From assembly GCA_902586925.1 (NCBI GenBank), contig CACIJE010000002.1, positions 1 through 64,000 on the forward strand: a stretch of 64,000 nucleotides of DNA. Reading direction: 5' to 3'. This stretch comes from an uncultured SAR86 cluster bacterium. GTDB lineage: Bacteria; Pseudomonadota; Gammaproteobacteria; Magnimaribacterales; D2472. Numbering within the stretch: position 1 is the stretch's first letter; every line of letters starts with the position of its first letter. The notes beneath the pieces were generated by a model. It was not told the origin of the DNA, did no database searches, and saw nothing but the letters and a program-made list of their open reading frames with translations. Shown piece after piece: positions 27,973 to 37,923 of this stretch. The position numbers were made by a program, and so were the translations under genes.

Positions 27973-29198
27973 AAGTACTGAGAGATTATCTTAATAACGT
28001 TAAACCAAATTTTGTTGGCGGCGGTAAATATACAAAATGGTTTCCACTGTTTGATGCTTTTGAGAACTTATTTTTTTCATATGGAAAAAAAACATCAAAT
28101 CCAATTCATGTCAGAGATGCTGTAGATATTCAAAAAGTCATGGTAACAGTTTGGCTTGCTGCATTCCCTGCAATGTTTTTTGGAATGTATAATCTTGGAG
28201 CAAATTCATTAGAATATTTGGACTTAATTGGACAACAAAATACTGGTGATTGGCACCATTATTTTGTAAGCATTGTGGGGTATGATTCAAATAGCTTTTT
28301 AAGTAAATTATGGTTTGGTGCCTGTTATTTCTTACCTATTTATTTTGTTGTTTTTGCTGTTGGAATTGCTTGGGAGGCGTTATTTGCAATTATTAGAAAA
28401 CATGAAATTAATGAGGGTGCCTTTGTATCTACAATTTTATTTTCACTTAGTTGTCCACCAGATATACCTCTTTGGCAAGCTGCAATGGGTATTTCGTTTG
28501 GCTTAGTTATTGGGAAAGAAATTTTTGGAGGAACTGGAAAAAATTTCTTAAATCCAGCATTGACTGGAAGAGCATTTTTATACTTTGCATATCCTGCTCA
28601 AATTTCAGGTGATAAGGTTTGGATAGCCGGTATATCTGATTACAATTTAATACCAGAAGGTTATAGTGGCGCTACTGCTTTAGGAGTTGCTGCTGAGAGT
28701 GGAATGGCAGGCATAACTAATTCTTATACATGGATGGATGCATTTTTAGGAAATATACCAGGTTCTGTTGGCGAGACATCAATTATTGCTATATTAATTG
28801 GACTTGCTGTATTGTTAATTACTAAAGTTGCATCATATCGAATTGTGTTAGGAACTTTTGTAGGAATGATCTTGATGTCGTCAATTTTAAATATTGTTGG
28901 TTCTGAGACAAATCCAATGTTTGCAATTCCTTGGTATTGGCATGCAGTAATTGGTAGTTTTGCATTTGGTCTTGTGTTCATGGCAACTGAACCAGTTTCA
29001 GGATCAGGCACCAATACCGGAAGATGGTTATATGGAATAGTTATAGGAGTAACTGTAATATTAATAAGAGTTATAAATCCAGCATTTCCTGAGGGAATGA
29101 TGTTAGCAATTTTATTTGCAAACCTTTTAGCGCCTGTTATTGATCACATGGTTATTATGTCAAATATAAAAAAACGAAAGGCTTTATATAATGAATGA
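27969..29198 (+). CDS. nqrB: Na+-NQR subunit B
   Basis: Integral membrane subunit of Na+-NQR that forms part of the Na+ channel and carries a covalently bound FMN. The FMN attachment threonine lies in the SGATALG motif (about residue 227). Multiple membrane helices and the FGGTGKNFLNPALTGRAFLYFAYP block are visible. The N-terminus holds HVRDAVDIQKVMVTVW. The length of 409 residues is usual. The start overlaps nqrA by four bases and the end overlaps nqrC by eight. Confidence 0.97.
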   Translation: MKVLRDYLNNVKPNFVGGGKYTKWFPLFDAFENLFFSYGKKTSNPIHVRDAVDIQKVMVTVWLAAFPAMFFGMYNLGANSLEYLDLIGQQNTGDWHHYFVSIVGYDSNSFLSKLWFGACYFLPIYFVVFAVGIAWEALFAIIRKHEINEGAFVSTILFSLSCPPDIPLWQAAMGISFGLVIGKEIFGGTGKNFLNPALTGRAFLYFAYPAQISGDKVWIAGISDYNLIPEGYSGATALGVAAESGMAGITNSYTWMDAFLGNIPGSVGETSIIAILIGLAVLLITKVASYRIVLGTFVGMILMSSILNIVGSETNPMFAIPWYWHAVIGSFAFGLVFMATEPVSGSGTNTGRWLYGIVIGVTVILIRVINPAFPEGMMLAILFANLLAPVIDHMVIMSNIKKRKALYNE

Positions 29199-29964
29199 AT
29201 CTATAACTAAAACTATTGGTGTAGCATTTGCTGTATGTTTAATATGTTCACTCGTTGTATCAACATCTGCTGTAAGCTTAAGAGACCTACAAAAAGAAAA
29301 TAAACTTAATGATAAAAGAATTAAAATTCTTCAAGTAGCTGATATATATAATCCAGATCAATCAATCTCTGAACAATTTTCTCAATTAGAATCAAAATTT
29401 TTAGACTTCAATACAGGCATGATAATGAGCGAGTTCAATAATTACAATATTGATGAATACGATCAAATTCTTGTAACTAAAGATCCAAATTTATCTTCAA
29501 AAATTCCACAATCAGAAGACATAGCAATAATTAAAAATAGAGAGAATGTTGGTAAGATTTATTTTCTAAGAGATCAGATGGGTAAAATTGATAAATTAAT
29601 TTTACCGATTAGGGGTTATGGTTTATGGGGAACTCTATATGGATATATTTCAATAGAGGATGATTTTAATACTGTTTCTGGTATTGAATTTTATGAACAT
29701 AAAGAAACGCCTGGATTAGGAGCTGAAGTAGATAATCCAAAGTGGAAGTCTCAATGGAAAGGTAAAAAAATATATCAGGGTAATCAAGTTACTCTTGAAG
29801 TAATTAAAGGAAAAGTTGAGAAAGGTGATAAGGAAGCAGTGTATAAAGTTGATGGTTTATCAGGGGCAACAATTACTAGCAGAGGGGTAACAAATATGGT
29901 TGCTTATTGGTTTAGTGAATCTGGATATTCAAACTTATTTAAAGAACTTGATTATGAATCTTAA
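29191..29964 (+). CDS. nqrC: Na+-NQR subunit C
   Basis: Membrane-anchored, periplasm-facing subunit with a second covalent FMN. A single N-terminal membrane helix ([18 protein letters not shown]) is followed by the FMN-binding domain. The attachment threonine is in [17 protein letters not shown] near the C-terminus, recognised by the flavin transferase ApbE encoded downstream. The [13 protein letters not shown] and [11 protein letters not shown] blocks are conserved. The length of 257 residues is normal. Confidence 0.97.
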   Translation: MNESITKTIGVAFAVCLICSLVVSTSAVSLRDLQKENKLNDKRIKILQVADIYNPDQSISEQFSQLESKFLDFNTGMIMSEFNNYNIDEYDQILVTKDPNLSSKIPQSEDIAIIKNRENVGKIYFLRDQMGKIDKLILPIRGYGLWGTLYGYISIEDDFNTVSGIEFYEHKETPGLGAEVDNPKWKSQWKGKKIYQGNQVTLEVIKGKVEKGDKEAVYKVDGLSGATITSRGVTNMVAYWFSESGYSNLFKELDYES

Positions 29965-30640
29965 GAGACATAGGGAAGTTGTACTTAATCCTCTAATTAA
30001 AGAGAATCCTATTACGCTTCAAATTCTTGGTATATGTTCAGCATTAGCTGTTACTAATAATTTGTCAGTAACCCTTGTTATGTGCGTTGCAGTGATAAGC
30101 GTTATTTCATTTTCAAATTTATTTATATCATTAATTAGAAACTACATTCCTTCAAGTATTAGAATTATTGTTCAAATGACCATCATTGCATCTCTTGTGA
30201 TCGTAGTGGATGAGTTACTTAAAGCATATGATTATGAAACCAGCAAGAAGCTGTCAGTCTTTGTAGGATTAATAATTACCAATTGTATTGTAATGGGAAG
30301 AGCTGAAGCATTTGCAATGAAAGAAAAGCCCTTACTGAGTTTTTTAGATGGTCTTGGTAATGGTATCGGTTACAGTATTATATTAATCGCTGTTGCTACA
30401 ATACGAGAATTATTTGGAGCAGGCACATTATTTGGTTATGAGATATTACCTCTTATATCAAATGGTGGTTGGTACATGGGAAACAATTTACTTTTACTTC
30501 CTCCAAGTTCATTTATTATAATTGGACTTTTCATATGGTTGATTAGGTCTGTTAAAACAGAGCAAGTCGAGGAAGATGATTTTGAGTTATCTGAACATTC
30601 AACGAGCCCTGATTTAACTAAAAGAGAAATAAATGTTTGA
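29954..30640 (+). CDS. nqrD: Na+-NQR subunit D
   Basis: Integral membrane subunit of Na+-NQR. I start it at the ATG at 29954 ([19 protein letters not shown]), which matches the family N-terminus and overlaps nqrC by 11 bases, rather than at the track start 29900. The [17 protein letters not shown] and [19 protein letters not shown] blocks, with the cysteines of the intramembrane iron site shared with NqrE, are conserved. Six hydrophobic helices are visible. A short acidic tail ([15 protein letters not shown]) extends the C-terminus. Confidence 0.96.
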   Translation: MNLKRHREVVLNPLIKENPITLQILGICSALAVTNNLSVTLVMCVAVISVISFSNLFISLIRNYIPSSIRIIVQMTIIASLVIVVDELLKAYDYETSKKLSVFVGLIITNCIVMGRAEAFAMKEKPLLSFLDGLGNGIGYSIILIAVATIRELFGAGTLFGYEILPLISNGGWYMGNNLLLLPPSSFIIIGLFIWLIRSVKTEQVEEDDFELSEHSTSPDLTKREINV

Positions 30641-31244
30641 ACATTACTTAAATATTTTTATAACCACTGTATTTATTGAAAATATTGCTTTGTCATTATT
30701 CTTGGGAATGTGTACGTTTATTGCAATATCAAAAAAAATTGATGCTGCATTTGGGCTTGGTGTAGCTGTTATTGTTGTTTGTTTAATAACAGTGCCTTTA
30801 AATAACTTAATTTATAACTATATATTAAGAGAAGATGCATTAACATGGCTTGGCATTGAGGGTACAAATTTAGAGTTTGTAGAGTTAATTAGTTATATTG
30901 GTGTAATTGCAGCAAGTGTTCAAATTCTTGAAATGTTTCTAGATAAATATGTACCAGCTTTATATAACGCTTTAGGACAATTCTTACCTTTAATAACAGT
31001 TAATTGTGCAATACTTGGAGCTTCTTTATTTATGGTTGAAAAAGATCTTATGTTTACAGAAAGTGTTGTATATGGCTTAGGCGCAGGCTTTGGCTGGGCA
31101 TTAGCAATAGTTGTTCTTGCTGGAGTAAGAGAAAAGTTAAAATATTCAGATATTCCTGAGGGTCTAAAAGGGCTTGGAATGACATTTATAATAGTTGGTC
31201 TTATGAGCTTTGGTTTTATGTCTTTTGGTGGGATAACTCTTTAA
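30633..31244 (+). CDS. nqrE: Na+-NQR subunit E
   Basis: Integral membrane subunit of Na+-NQR, homologous to NqrD in inverted topology. It has six hydrophobic segments with the family blocks [22 protein letters not shown] and [15 protein letters not shown]; the Cys in each contributes to the intramembrane iron centre with NqrD. The length is 203 residues. It overlaps nqrD by eight bases and is followed by nqrF after one base. Confidence 0.97.
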   Translation: MFEHYLNIFITTVFIENIALSLFLGMCTFIAISKKIDAAFGLGVAVIVVCLITVPLNNLIYNYILREDALTWLGIEGTNLEFVELISYIGVIAASVQILEMFLDKYVPALYNALGQFLPLITVNCAILGASLFMVEKDLMFTESVVYGLGAGFGWALAIVVLAGVREKLKYSDIPEGLKGLGMTFIIVGLMSFGFMSFGGITL

Positions 31245-31245
31245 T

Positions 31246-32472
31246 ATGAATATAGATTTAATTTTAGGTGTAACCGCTTTTAGCGGGATAATTTTATTGC
31301 TAGTCATGGTCATTGTTTTTGCAAGGTCTAGGCTTGTATCGACAGGCAATGTATCAATTGAGATAAATGGTGATAGTAATAACCCAATTGTTGTTCCAGC
31401 AGGCTCAAAACTTCTACAAACTCTTGCAGATAATAATATTTTTCTAGCATCAGCATGTGGTGGAGGAGGCACATGTAGTCAATGTAAATGTCAGGTCTTT
31501 GAGGGAGGAGGGTCTATATTGGCAGCTGAAGAATCTCATTTTAACTCATCACAACAAAAAGAGGGTTGGAGACTTTCTTGTCAGGTGCCAGTAAAAAATG
31601 ATTTAAAAATAAATGTTCCTGAAGATGTGTTTGGTGTTAAAGAATGGGAATGTGAAGTTATATCAAATGAAAATGTCGCAACATTTATTAAAGAACTTAT
31701 TTTAAAACTACCTGAGGGTGAGAATGTAGACTTCAGGGCAGGGGGTTATGTTCAATTGGAGGCACCAGCATATAGTTTAGATTATAAAGATTTTGATATT
31801 GAAAAAGAATATCACGAAGATTGGGATAGATTTAAAATTTGGGACAATAAGTCTATTACCAGTGAGCCAGTCATAAGAGCTTATTCAATGGCTAATTATC
31901 CTGAAGAAAAAGGAGTTATTAAATTTAATATTAGAATTGCATCTCCTCCACCAGGTCAAGATGTACCACCAGGTTTGATGTCCTCCTGGACATTTGGTCT
32001 TAAACCCGGAGATAAAGTAAAGGTCTTTGGTCCATTCGGTGAATTTTTTGCTAAAGAAACGGAAGCAGAAATGGTTTTTGTCGGTGGTGGTGCGGGCATG
32101 GCACCAATGAGATCTCATATCTTTGATCAATTATTAAGAATTAACACTGATAGAAAGATTACATTTTGGTATGGAGCTAGAAGTTTAAAAGAAATGTTTT
32201 ATGTAAATGAATTTAATGATTTAGCTAAGAAATATGATAATTTTGAATGGCATGTAGCTTTATCAGATCCGCTTCCTGAAGATGATTGGGATGGCGAGAC
32301 TGGATTCATACATAATGTCCTATATGAAAATTATCTTAAAGGTCATGAGGCACCAGAAGATTGCGAGTATTATATGTGTGGTCCACCAATGATGAATAAA
32401 GCTGTAATTGATATGCTAATTAATCTTGGAGTTGAGCCTGAAAATATAGCACTAGATGATTTTGGTGGTTAA
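31246..32472 (+). CDS. nqrF: Na+-NQR subunit F (NADH dehydrogenase subunit)
   Basis: NADH-oxidising entry subunit of Na+-NQR. A membrane anchor (residues 5-26) is followed by a 2Fe-2S ferredoxin domain ([15 protein letters not shown] plus LSCQVPV). The FAD domain has [11 protein letters not shown], and the NADH domain has [14 protein letters not shown] and [14 protein letters not shown]. The C-terminus LDDFGG is conserved. The length of 408 residues is normal. It is followed by apbE after 12 bases. Confidence 0.97.
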   Translation: MNIDLILGVTAFSGIILLLVMVIVFARSRLVSTGNVSIEINGDSNNPIVVPAGSKLLQTLADNNIFLASACGGGGTCSQCKCQVFEGGGSILAAEESHFNSSQQKEGWRLSCQVPVKNDLKINVPEDVFGVKEWECEVISNENVATFIKELILKLPEGENVDFRAGGYVQLEAPAYSLDYKDFDIEKEYHEDWDRFKIWDNKSITSEPVIRAYSMANYPEEKGVIKFNIRIASPPPGQDVPPGLMSSWTFGLKPGDKVKVFGPFGEFFAKETEAEMVFVGGGAGMAPMRSHIFDQLLRINTDRKITFWYGARSLKEMFYVNEFNDLAKKYDNFEWHVALSDPLPEDDWDGETGFIHNVLYENYLKGHEAPEDCEYYMCGPPMMNKAVIDMLINLGVEPENIALDDFGG

Positions 32473-32484
32473 TAAATAATTCAA

Positions 32485-33474
32485 GTGTCGAGATATTTCT
32501 TCTCAAAATTAGTTGCTCTTTTAACAGGTATTATTTTACTTGTCGTAGCATATATTCATAATACTAATTCATTATATTATTTATCAGGAGATGCATATGG
32601 GACTTCATGGTCAATCTCGTCATCTGAATACATTGCAGATAATCATAAAGATGAAATAAGAAATATTATCAGTGATATTGATTTTATAGCCTCAAATTAC
32701 AAGTCTGAATCAGAAATTTCACAAATCAACATCAATTTTTCCGAATCTCAATTTATTTCTAAAGACTTATTTAATATTCTTAAAATTGCAAAAGATGTTG
32801 AAACTGTATCTGAAGGATTTTATAACATTATGCTTGGAAAAGTTTCAAGCAACTTAGGTTTCGCACCAGATTTTGGTCAAAAAGTAGTTCAAAAAAAAAC
32901 ATCCTCTTATGAACTTGATGAAAAAAATAACTCTTTAATTAGATACTCAAATAACTGGTTTGATTTATCGTCAATTGCAAAAGGATATGCAGTTCAAAAA
33001 ATTCATGATTATTTAACTTCAAATAACTTAAATAATCATCTAATAGATATAGGAGGTGAATTGGTAATAAGCGGAACTAAGAAAGGAGAGCCTTGGAATA
33101 TTGGAATTCAAAACCCACTTGCAACAATAGAATCATCAACTATAACTATAAGTAATAAGAATCATGATTTCTTATCTATTGCTACATCAGGTGAATATAG
33201 AAACTACAAATTTGATGATAAAGGCAATAAAGTTACTCATACTATAAATCCTAAAACTTTATCTTCTATTTCAAATAATATTTTATCAGTAACAATTGTT
33301 AATGAAACATCAGCGACTTATGCTGATGCATACGCCACAGCATTTAATGCAATGGGAGTTAAAAAAGCTATAGATGTTGCTAACAATAACAATATAGCAT
33401 CTATGATCATATTTAAAGATGAAGATAATGTAGATATTATTTATTCAGATAAATGGTATGATTTATTTCTATGA
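32485..33474 (+). CDS. apbE: FAD:protein FMN transferase ApbE
   Basis: Attaches FMN to the SGAT threonines of NqrB and NqrC. The start is a GTG 12 bases after nqrF. An N-terminal membrane anchor (LVALLTGIILLVVAYIH) lacks a lipobox cysteine, so this is a membrane-tethered rather than lipoprotein form. Family blocks are GTSWSI, FDLSSIAKGYAVQKI, LIDIGGELVISG, THTINPKT and TSATYADAYATAFNAMG, the last forming the Mg2+/flavin site. The position inside the nqr operon fits its role. Confidence 0.94.
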   Translation: MSRYFFSKLVALLTGIILLVVAYIHNTNSLYYLSGDAYGTSWSISSSEYIADNHKDEIRNIISDIDFIASNYKSESEISQININFSESQFISKDLFNILKIAKDVETVSEGFYNIMLGKVSSNLGFAPDFGQKVVQKKTSSYELDEKNNSLIRYSNNWFDLSSIAKGYAVQKIHDYLTSNNLNNHLIDIGGELVISGTKKGEPWNIGIQNPLATIESSTITISNKNHDFLSIATSGEYRNYKFDDKGNKVTHTINPKTLSSISNNILSVTIVNETSATYADAYATAFNAMGVKKAIDVANNNNIASMIIFKDEDNVDIIYSDKWYDLFL

Positions 33475-33647
33475 ATGAGTTACTTTTATCTTTTTTAATA
33501 ATATTAATAGCATTTTTTGGTTTTGCTATTGGTCTTATATTCAGAAATCAGCCAATAAAAGGCTCCTGTGGAGGAATGGCAAATTTGGAAAATGGCTCTA
33601 CTTGTGATATTTGTGGAAGGACCGACCCTCAAAATTGTAAAGACTAA
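33471..33647 (+). CDS. nqrM: Na+-NQR maturation protein NqrM
   Basis: A 58-residue gene too short for the ORF track. The translation begins MNELLLSFLIILIAFFGFAI, a membrane helix, and continues to GSCGGMANLENGSTCDICGR and a final Cys. The four cysteines (C33, C45, C48, C56) and the SCGG motif are those of NqrM (DUF539), needed for iron delivery and assembly of Na+-NQR. The ATG overlaps the apbE stop (ATGA). It completes the nqr operon. Confidence 0.94.
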   Translation: MNELLLSFLIILIAFFGFAIGLIFRNQPIKGSCGGMANLENGSTCDICGRTDPQNCKD

Positions 33648-33659
33648 GTTAACTTCATA

Positions 33660-34871
33660 ATGGTTAAAGGTCATTGCGATGAACAGTTTTTAAAACTTAA
33701 ATCAATTCTAGAAAAACAATTAAATTCTAATTATGAACTTGGAGCATCTGTTTCAGTTGAATGGCAGGGTAAAGAGGTTGTGAACCTTTATGGTGGATTT
33801 AAAGACGAGTCTAAAAATTGTCTATGGACTGAAGATACAATTGTAAATGTATTTTCAGTAACTAAAGCAGTTTCAGGTATATGCATTACAAAATTGATAG
33901 ATGATGGACTTTTAGATGTAAATCAAAATGTAAGTTATTACTGGCCTGAGTATGGGTGCAATGGTAAAGAAAATACAAAGGTTATAGACTTTCTTACTCA
34001 TAGAGCCGGTATGTTTGGTTTTCAAGATGGTATCCCAAAAGTTCCATGGAGTGAATGGGATATTTATGTAAAAGCTCTAGAAAAACAAAAACCCTTTAGA
34101 GAACCCGGCGCATCGCAAGGCTATCATGCTGTAACCTTTGCTTGGCTTGTTGGAGAGTTGTTTAAACGAGTTGAGGGAAGAACTATTGGTGTTTATTTTA
34201 AAGAGGAGATAGCAGAACCTTTTAATATTGATTTTCATATTGGTCTTAATGATTCACAAATTGAACGCTGTGCCTCAATTACTTCTTTCAATAGATTAGA
34301 TTCAATAAAACCTCCTATTGAATTCATTAAATATTTTCCTAATTTTTTATTAAACAAACCTCTTATTAACCTAAAAAAATCATTTGAATCTAAAGATTTT
34401 TTAAAAGCTTTCATGCCTGAACCTTTTATTAATAATGGACCAAATTCGTATGACTTTAGAACTTCAGAATTACCAGCTGGTAATGGACATGGAACTGCAT
34501 CAGGATTAGCTAAATTATTTGGTATTTTATCAACAGGTTGTAAAAGAAATAACAATACATTAATGAGCGAGGATTCACTATATAAAGCAACAAGAATTTA
34601 TACTAGTGGACCAGATACTGTTTTATTTGGTGTGCTGCTTAATTTTGGATATTGTTTTATGCTTGAAGGAAACAAAAAATCAGAAATTAATTTTGCACCA
34701 ATATTTTATAAAGGAACTTTTGGCCATGCTGGAATTGGTGGATCTGTAGCCTTCGGTGATATAAAAAATCAAATAGGCTATAGTTTTGTTTGCAACAAAC
34801 AACAAAAAAATAAAAATCTTTATAAAACGTCAAATCTTTTGACAAAAGCTTTATATGAAGCAATAAGCTAG
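33660..34871 (+). CDS. Beta-lactamase-family serine hydrolase (EstB/class C-like fold)
   Basis: Serine hydrolase of the beta-lactamase/transpeptidase fold, 403 residues. The SxxK motif is S66-VTK-K69 in NVFSVTKAVSGICI. The second-motif tyrosine is probably in SQGYHAVTFAWLVGELF, where the classical YxN is not kept, and GHAGIGGS may serve as the KTG equivalent. Such proteins are more often esterases or peptidases than antibiotic-inactivating enzymes. There is no signal peptide, so it is likely cytoplasmic, which also argues against a resistance role. It starts 12 bases after nqrM and overlaps convergent aceA by four bases. Confidence 0.82.
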   Translation: MVKGHCDEQFLKLKSILEKQLNSNYELGASVSVEWQGKEVVNLYGGFKDESKNCLWTEDTIVNVFSVTKAVSGICITKLIDDGLLDVNQNVSYYWPEYGCNGKENTKVIDFLTHRAGMFGFQDGIPKVPWSEWDIYVKALEKQKPFREPGASQGYHAVTFAWLVGELFKRVEGRTIGVYFKEEIAEPFNIDFHIGLNDSQIERCASITSFNRLDSIKPPIEFIKYFPNFLLNKPLINLKKSFESKDFLKAFMPEPFINNGPNSYDFRTSELPAGNGHGTASGLAKLFGILSTGCKRNNNTLMSEDSLYKATRIYTSGPDTVLFGVLLNFGYCFMLEGNKKSEINFAPIFYKGTFGHAGIGGSVAFGDIKNQIGYSFVCNKQQKNKNLYKTSNLLTKALYEAIS

Positions 34872-36448
34872 AACTGATTCATAGTGTTGTCTTTGCCAGC
34901 TGCCTTTAGTGCTGCATCTCCTGCAAAATATTCTTTATGGTCATCTCCCATATCTGAACCAGACATATTTTGATGCTTAACGCATGCAATACCTTCTCTA
35001 ATTTCTTTTCTTTGAACATTAGCAACATATCCAAGCATTCCTTCACTACCAAAATATTCTTTTGCAAGATTATCAGTAGATAGGGCAGCAGTATGGTATG
35101 TAGGTAATGTAATTAAATGATGGAATATTCCAGCCTCTTTTGAAGCATCAGATTGAAACGTTCTTATTTTATCATCTGCTAATTTAGCCAAGTCTGTTTC
35201 ATCATATTTTTCATTCATTAGGTCATCACGATCATAGTCAGATATATCATCACCATTTTCTAACATTGAATCATATACCTGCTGTCTAAAATTTAAAGTC
35301 CAATTAAATGACGGACTATTGTTATAAACAAGTTTTGCATTAGGCACTACTTTTTTAATTTCTTGCATCATTGAAGCTATTTGCCCAATATGCGGCTTTT
35401 CTGTTTCAATCCATATTAAGTCTGCACCATTTTGGAGACTTGTAATTGAATCTAAAATACATCTTTCTTCGCCAGTACCTTTTCTAAACTGATAAAGATT
35501 TGAGGGTAGTCTTTTAGGCCTAACAATTTTACCTTTTCTATTTATCATTACATCACCATGATTCATGTTTGACTCATCAATTTCGTCTACGTCAAGAAAA
35601 GAGTTATATTTGTCTCCTAAATCACCTTCTTCATTTGTTATTGCTAGTCTTGCTGTTAGCCCAGCACCAAGTGAATCAGTTCGAGCAACAATAATCCCGT
35701 CATCAACTCCAAGTTCTAAAAATGCATACCTAACTGCATTAATTTTTGCTAAAAATTCAGCATGTGGCACTGTGACTTTTCCATCTTGATGACCACATTG
35801 TTTTTCATCAGAAACTTGATTTTCTATTTGAATTGCACAGGCTCCAGCTTCAATCATCTGCTTAGCCATTAAATAAGTTGCCTCTTCATTACCAAAACCA
35901 GCATCTATGTCGGCAATAATAGGTACAATATGTGTTTCGTAGTTGTTAATCTTATTCTGTATATCAATTTTTTCTTTATCATTTGCATTATCTAAATCTC
36001 TAAACAGTCCACCTAACTCTCTTGCATCTGCTTGTTTTAAAAATGTATATAATTCACTTATTAGACTAGCTACTGATGTCTTCTCATGCATAGATTGATC
36101 TGGCAATGGACCAAATTGTGATCTAAGCGCTGCAATCATCCATCCAGAAAGATACAAATATTTTTTTTTATTAGTGCCAAAATGTTTTTTTATTGATATT
36201 AATTTTTGTTGGCCAATAAAACCATGCCAACAACCTAATGATTGAGTATAAGCAGATGTATTTTTATCGTACTCATCCATATCCTTACGCATAATACTTG
36301 CAGTATACTTAGCGATATCAATACCAGTTTTGAATTGATTTTGTAATCTCATCCTAGCAACGTAAGTTGCATTGATTGAACTCCAATTTGTTGTATTTGA
36401 AGATAATATAGATGATGCATCTTCAATAGATTTATTATATTTTGACAT
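34868..36448 (-). CDS. aceA: Isocitrate lyase
   Basis: First enzyme of the glyoxylate shunt, splitting isocitrate into glyoxylate and succinate. The catalytic cysteine is C218 in EKQCGHQDGKVTVPHAEF; the usual KKCGH appears as KQCGH. The metal-site region ADIDAGFGNEEAT and the WIETEKPH block are intact. At 526 residues it belongs to the longer form found in Pseudomonas and marine bacteria rather than the 434-residue E. coli form. AGAGGAAATT is a good Shine-Dalgarno, and a promoter with TTGACA lies upstream. Malate synthase and aceK are not in this window. Confidence 0.95.
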   Translation of the reverse strand: MSKYNKSIEDASSILSSNTTNWSSINATYVARMRLQNQFKTGIDIAKYTASIMRKDMDEYDKNTSAYTQSLGCWHGFIGQQKLISIKKHFGTNKKKYLYLSGWMIAALRSQFGPLPDQSMHEKTSVASLISELYTFLKQADARELGGLFRDLDNANDKEKIDIQNKINNYETHIVPIIADIDAGFGNEEATYLMAKQMIEAGACAIQIENQVSDEKQCGHQDGKVTVPHAEFLAKINAVRYAFLELGVDDGIIVARTDSLGAGLTARLAITNEEGDLGDKYNSFLDVDEIDESNMNHGDVMINRKGKIVRPKRLPSNLYQFRKGTGEERCILDSITSLQNGADLIWIETEKPHIGQIASMMQEIKKVVPNAKLVYNNSPSFNWTLNFRQQVYDSMLENGDDISDYDRDDLMNEKYDETDLAKLADDKIRTFQSDASKEAGIFHHLITLPTYHTAALSTDNLAKEYFGSEGMLGYVANVQRKEIREGIACVKHQNMSGSDMGDDHKEYFAGDAALKAAGKDNTMNQF

Positions 36449-36472
36449 TTAATTTCCTCTGTTATGTAGTGA

Positions 36473-36501
36473 AGTAAATAATATTAATAAATCTATGTCA
36501 A
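36473..36501 (-). promoter_or_regulatory. Putative sigma-70 promoter of aceA
   Basis: On the minus strand a perfect -35 TTGACA (36501-36496) is followed after 17 bases by TTTACT (36478-36473) as a -10 box. This would give a short leader that includes the AGAGGA Shine-Dalgarno before the aceA ATG at 36448. Confidence 0.5.
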
Positions 36502-36564
36502 TACATATCAATTATCTTATTAAAACTGGCAATATATAGGTAGTTTTACTACAAAAAAGGTATT

Positions 36565-37911
36565 TTATAGTTTATTTGCTATACCTATATACTTCATGGG
36601 AGTTAGCTTTAACAACTTATCCTTAGATTTATTTGAAATATCAAGACCATTTATAAAATTTAAATAATCACTTTCAGTCAGTTTTTTTCCTCTAGAGATA
36701 TTTTTAAGTTGTTCGTAGGCATTATCAATTCCCTCATATCTCATGACTGTTTGAATAGCCTCGGTTAAAACTTCCCAATTATCATTTAACTCATGATTTA
36801 TATGCGATTTGTTTGGAGTAATTTTATTGATTCCATTTAAAAGAGATGAAATAGCTACTTGTGAATACCCAAATGAAAGACCTATATTTCTTATTACAGT
36901 ACTATCAGATAAATCTCTTTGTAATCTTGATTTAGTTAGTTTATTTACAAAAAATTCATTTAATGCATTCGATAAACCAAAATTTCCTTCAGCATTTTCA
37001 AAATCAATAGGATTCACTTTATGAGGCATTGTTGAGGATCCTACTTCATTCTTGTTTAGTTTAAGACTAAAAATATCATTAGAAATATAAATCCAAACAT
37101 CTTGTGATAAATCTATACAGATATTATTTATTCTTGTAAAAGATTGAAGTAATTCAGCAATCCAGTCGTGAGGTTCAATTTGTGTTGTTAATGGATTTTG
37201 ATTTACCTTAAAAGATTTTATAAATTTTTTTGTAATTAACTGCCAATTCATATCAGGAACAGCAATGTCAAATGCATGATAGTTGCCAACAGCTCCGCTA
37301 AATTTTGCCATAGGTTCAATTAATTTTACTTTGGTGATTTGTTTATCTAATCTTTTAGAAAAAACCTTTATCTCTTTTCCTATTGTTGATGGGGAGGCAG
37401 CTTGTCCATGTGTTCTGGATAAAAAAGGGATTTGCAACCAACTTGAAGATAGTTTTTTAAGATTTCTGTTTAGTGATTTTACATTAGACATATAAATATC
37501 AATTCCATCCTTTATCATTATTGCATATGACAGTGAGTTAACATCTTCACTGGTTAAACCGAAATGTATTAAGTGAGTATATTTAATTAATGTTTTATCT
37601 TTTTTAAAATAATCTTTTATAAAATATTCAACTGCTTTTACATCATGGTTAGTTTTATTCTCAATTTTCTTTATTTTTAAGACACTTTTATCATCAAAAT
37701 TATTTTTAAATTCATTTATTTTTTTTATAGACTGATTACTTATTTTCAAAAATTTATTAGGGTAGTTTTTGCATAAAAACAACAACCACTCCAACTCAAT
37801 AATAAATCTTATCTTTATAAGTCCATATTCTGAAAAGATATTTCTTGTAGGCTCAATTTTTGATAAATATCTATTATCAAGAGGTGAAATATTATTATGA
37901 TCAAACTTCAT
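36565..37911 (-). CDS. purB: Adenylosuccinate lyase
   Basis: Acts twice in purine synthesis, splitting SAICAR and adenylosuccinate to release fumarate. The fumarase/aspartase signature SSTMPHKVNPIDFENAEGN is intact, and the SRTHGQAASPSTIGKEI and TQIEPHDW blocks match PurB. The 448-residue length is normal. It lies 12 bases after mnmA on the minus strand. The hflD gene that separates the two in many gammaproteobacteria is absent. Confidence 0.95.
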   Translation of the reverse strand: MKFDHNNISPLDNRYLSKIEPTRNIFSEYGLIKIRFIIELEWLLFLCKNYPNKFLKISNQSIKKINEFKNNFDDKSVLKIKKIENKTNHDVKAVEYFIKDYFKKDKTLIKYTHLIHFGLTSEDVNSLSYAIMIKDGIDIYMSNVKSLNRNLKKLSSSWLQIPFLSRTHGQAASPSTIGKEIKVFSKRLDKQITKVKLIEPMAKFSGAVGNYHAFDIAVPDMNWQLITKKFIKSFKVNQNPLTTQIEPHDWIAELLQSFTRINNICIDLSQDVWIYISNDIFSLKLNKNEVGSSTMPHKVNPIDFENAEGNFGLSNALNEFFVNKLTKSRLQRDLSDSTVIRNIGLSFGYSQVAISSLLNGINKITPNKSHINHELNDNWEVLTEAIQTVMRYEGIDNAYEQLKNISRGKKLTESDYLNFINGLDISNKSKDKLLKLTPMKYIGIANKL

Positions 37912-37923
37912 GAATACTTATCA

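Noticed and set aside
29900-30640. Track start for nqrD at 29900
   Set aside because: It adds 18 residues unlike NqrD and overlaps nqrC by 65 bases; the ATG at 29954 matches the family start.
33660-34871. Antibiotic-resistance beta-lactamase
   Set aside because: No signal peptide and an altered second motif; the family includes many esterases and peptidases.
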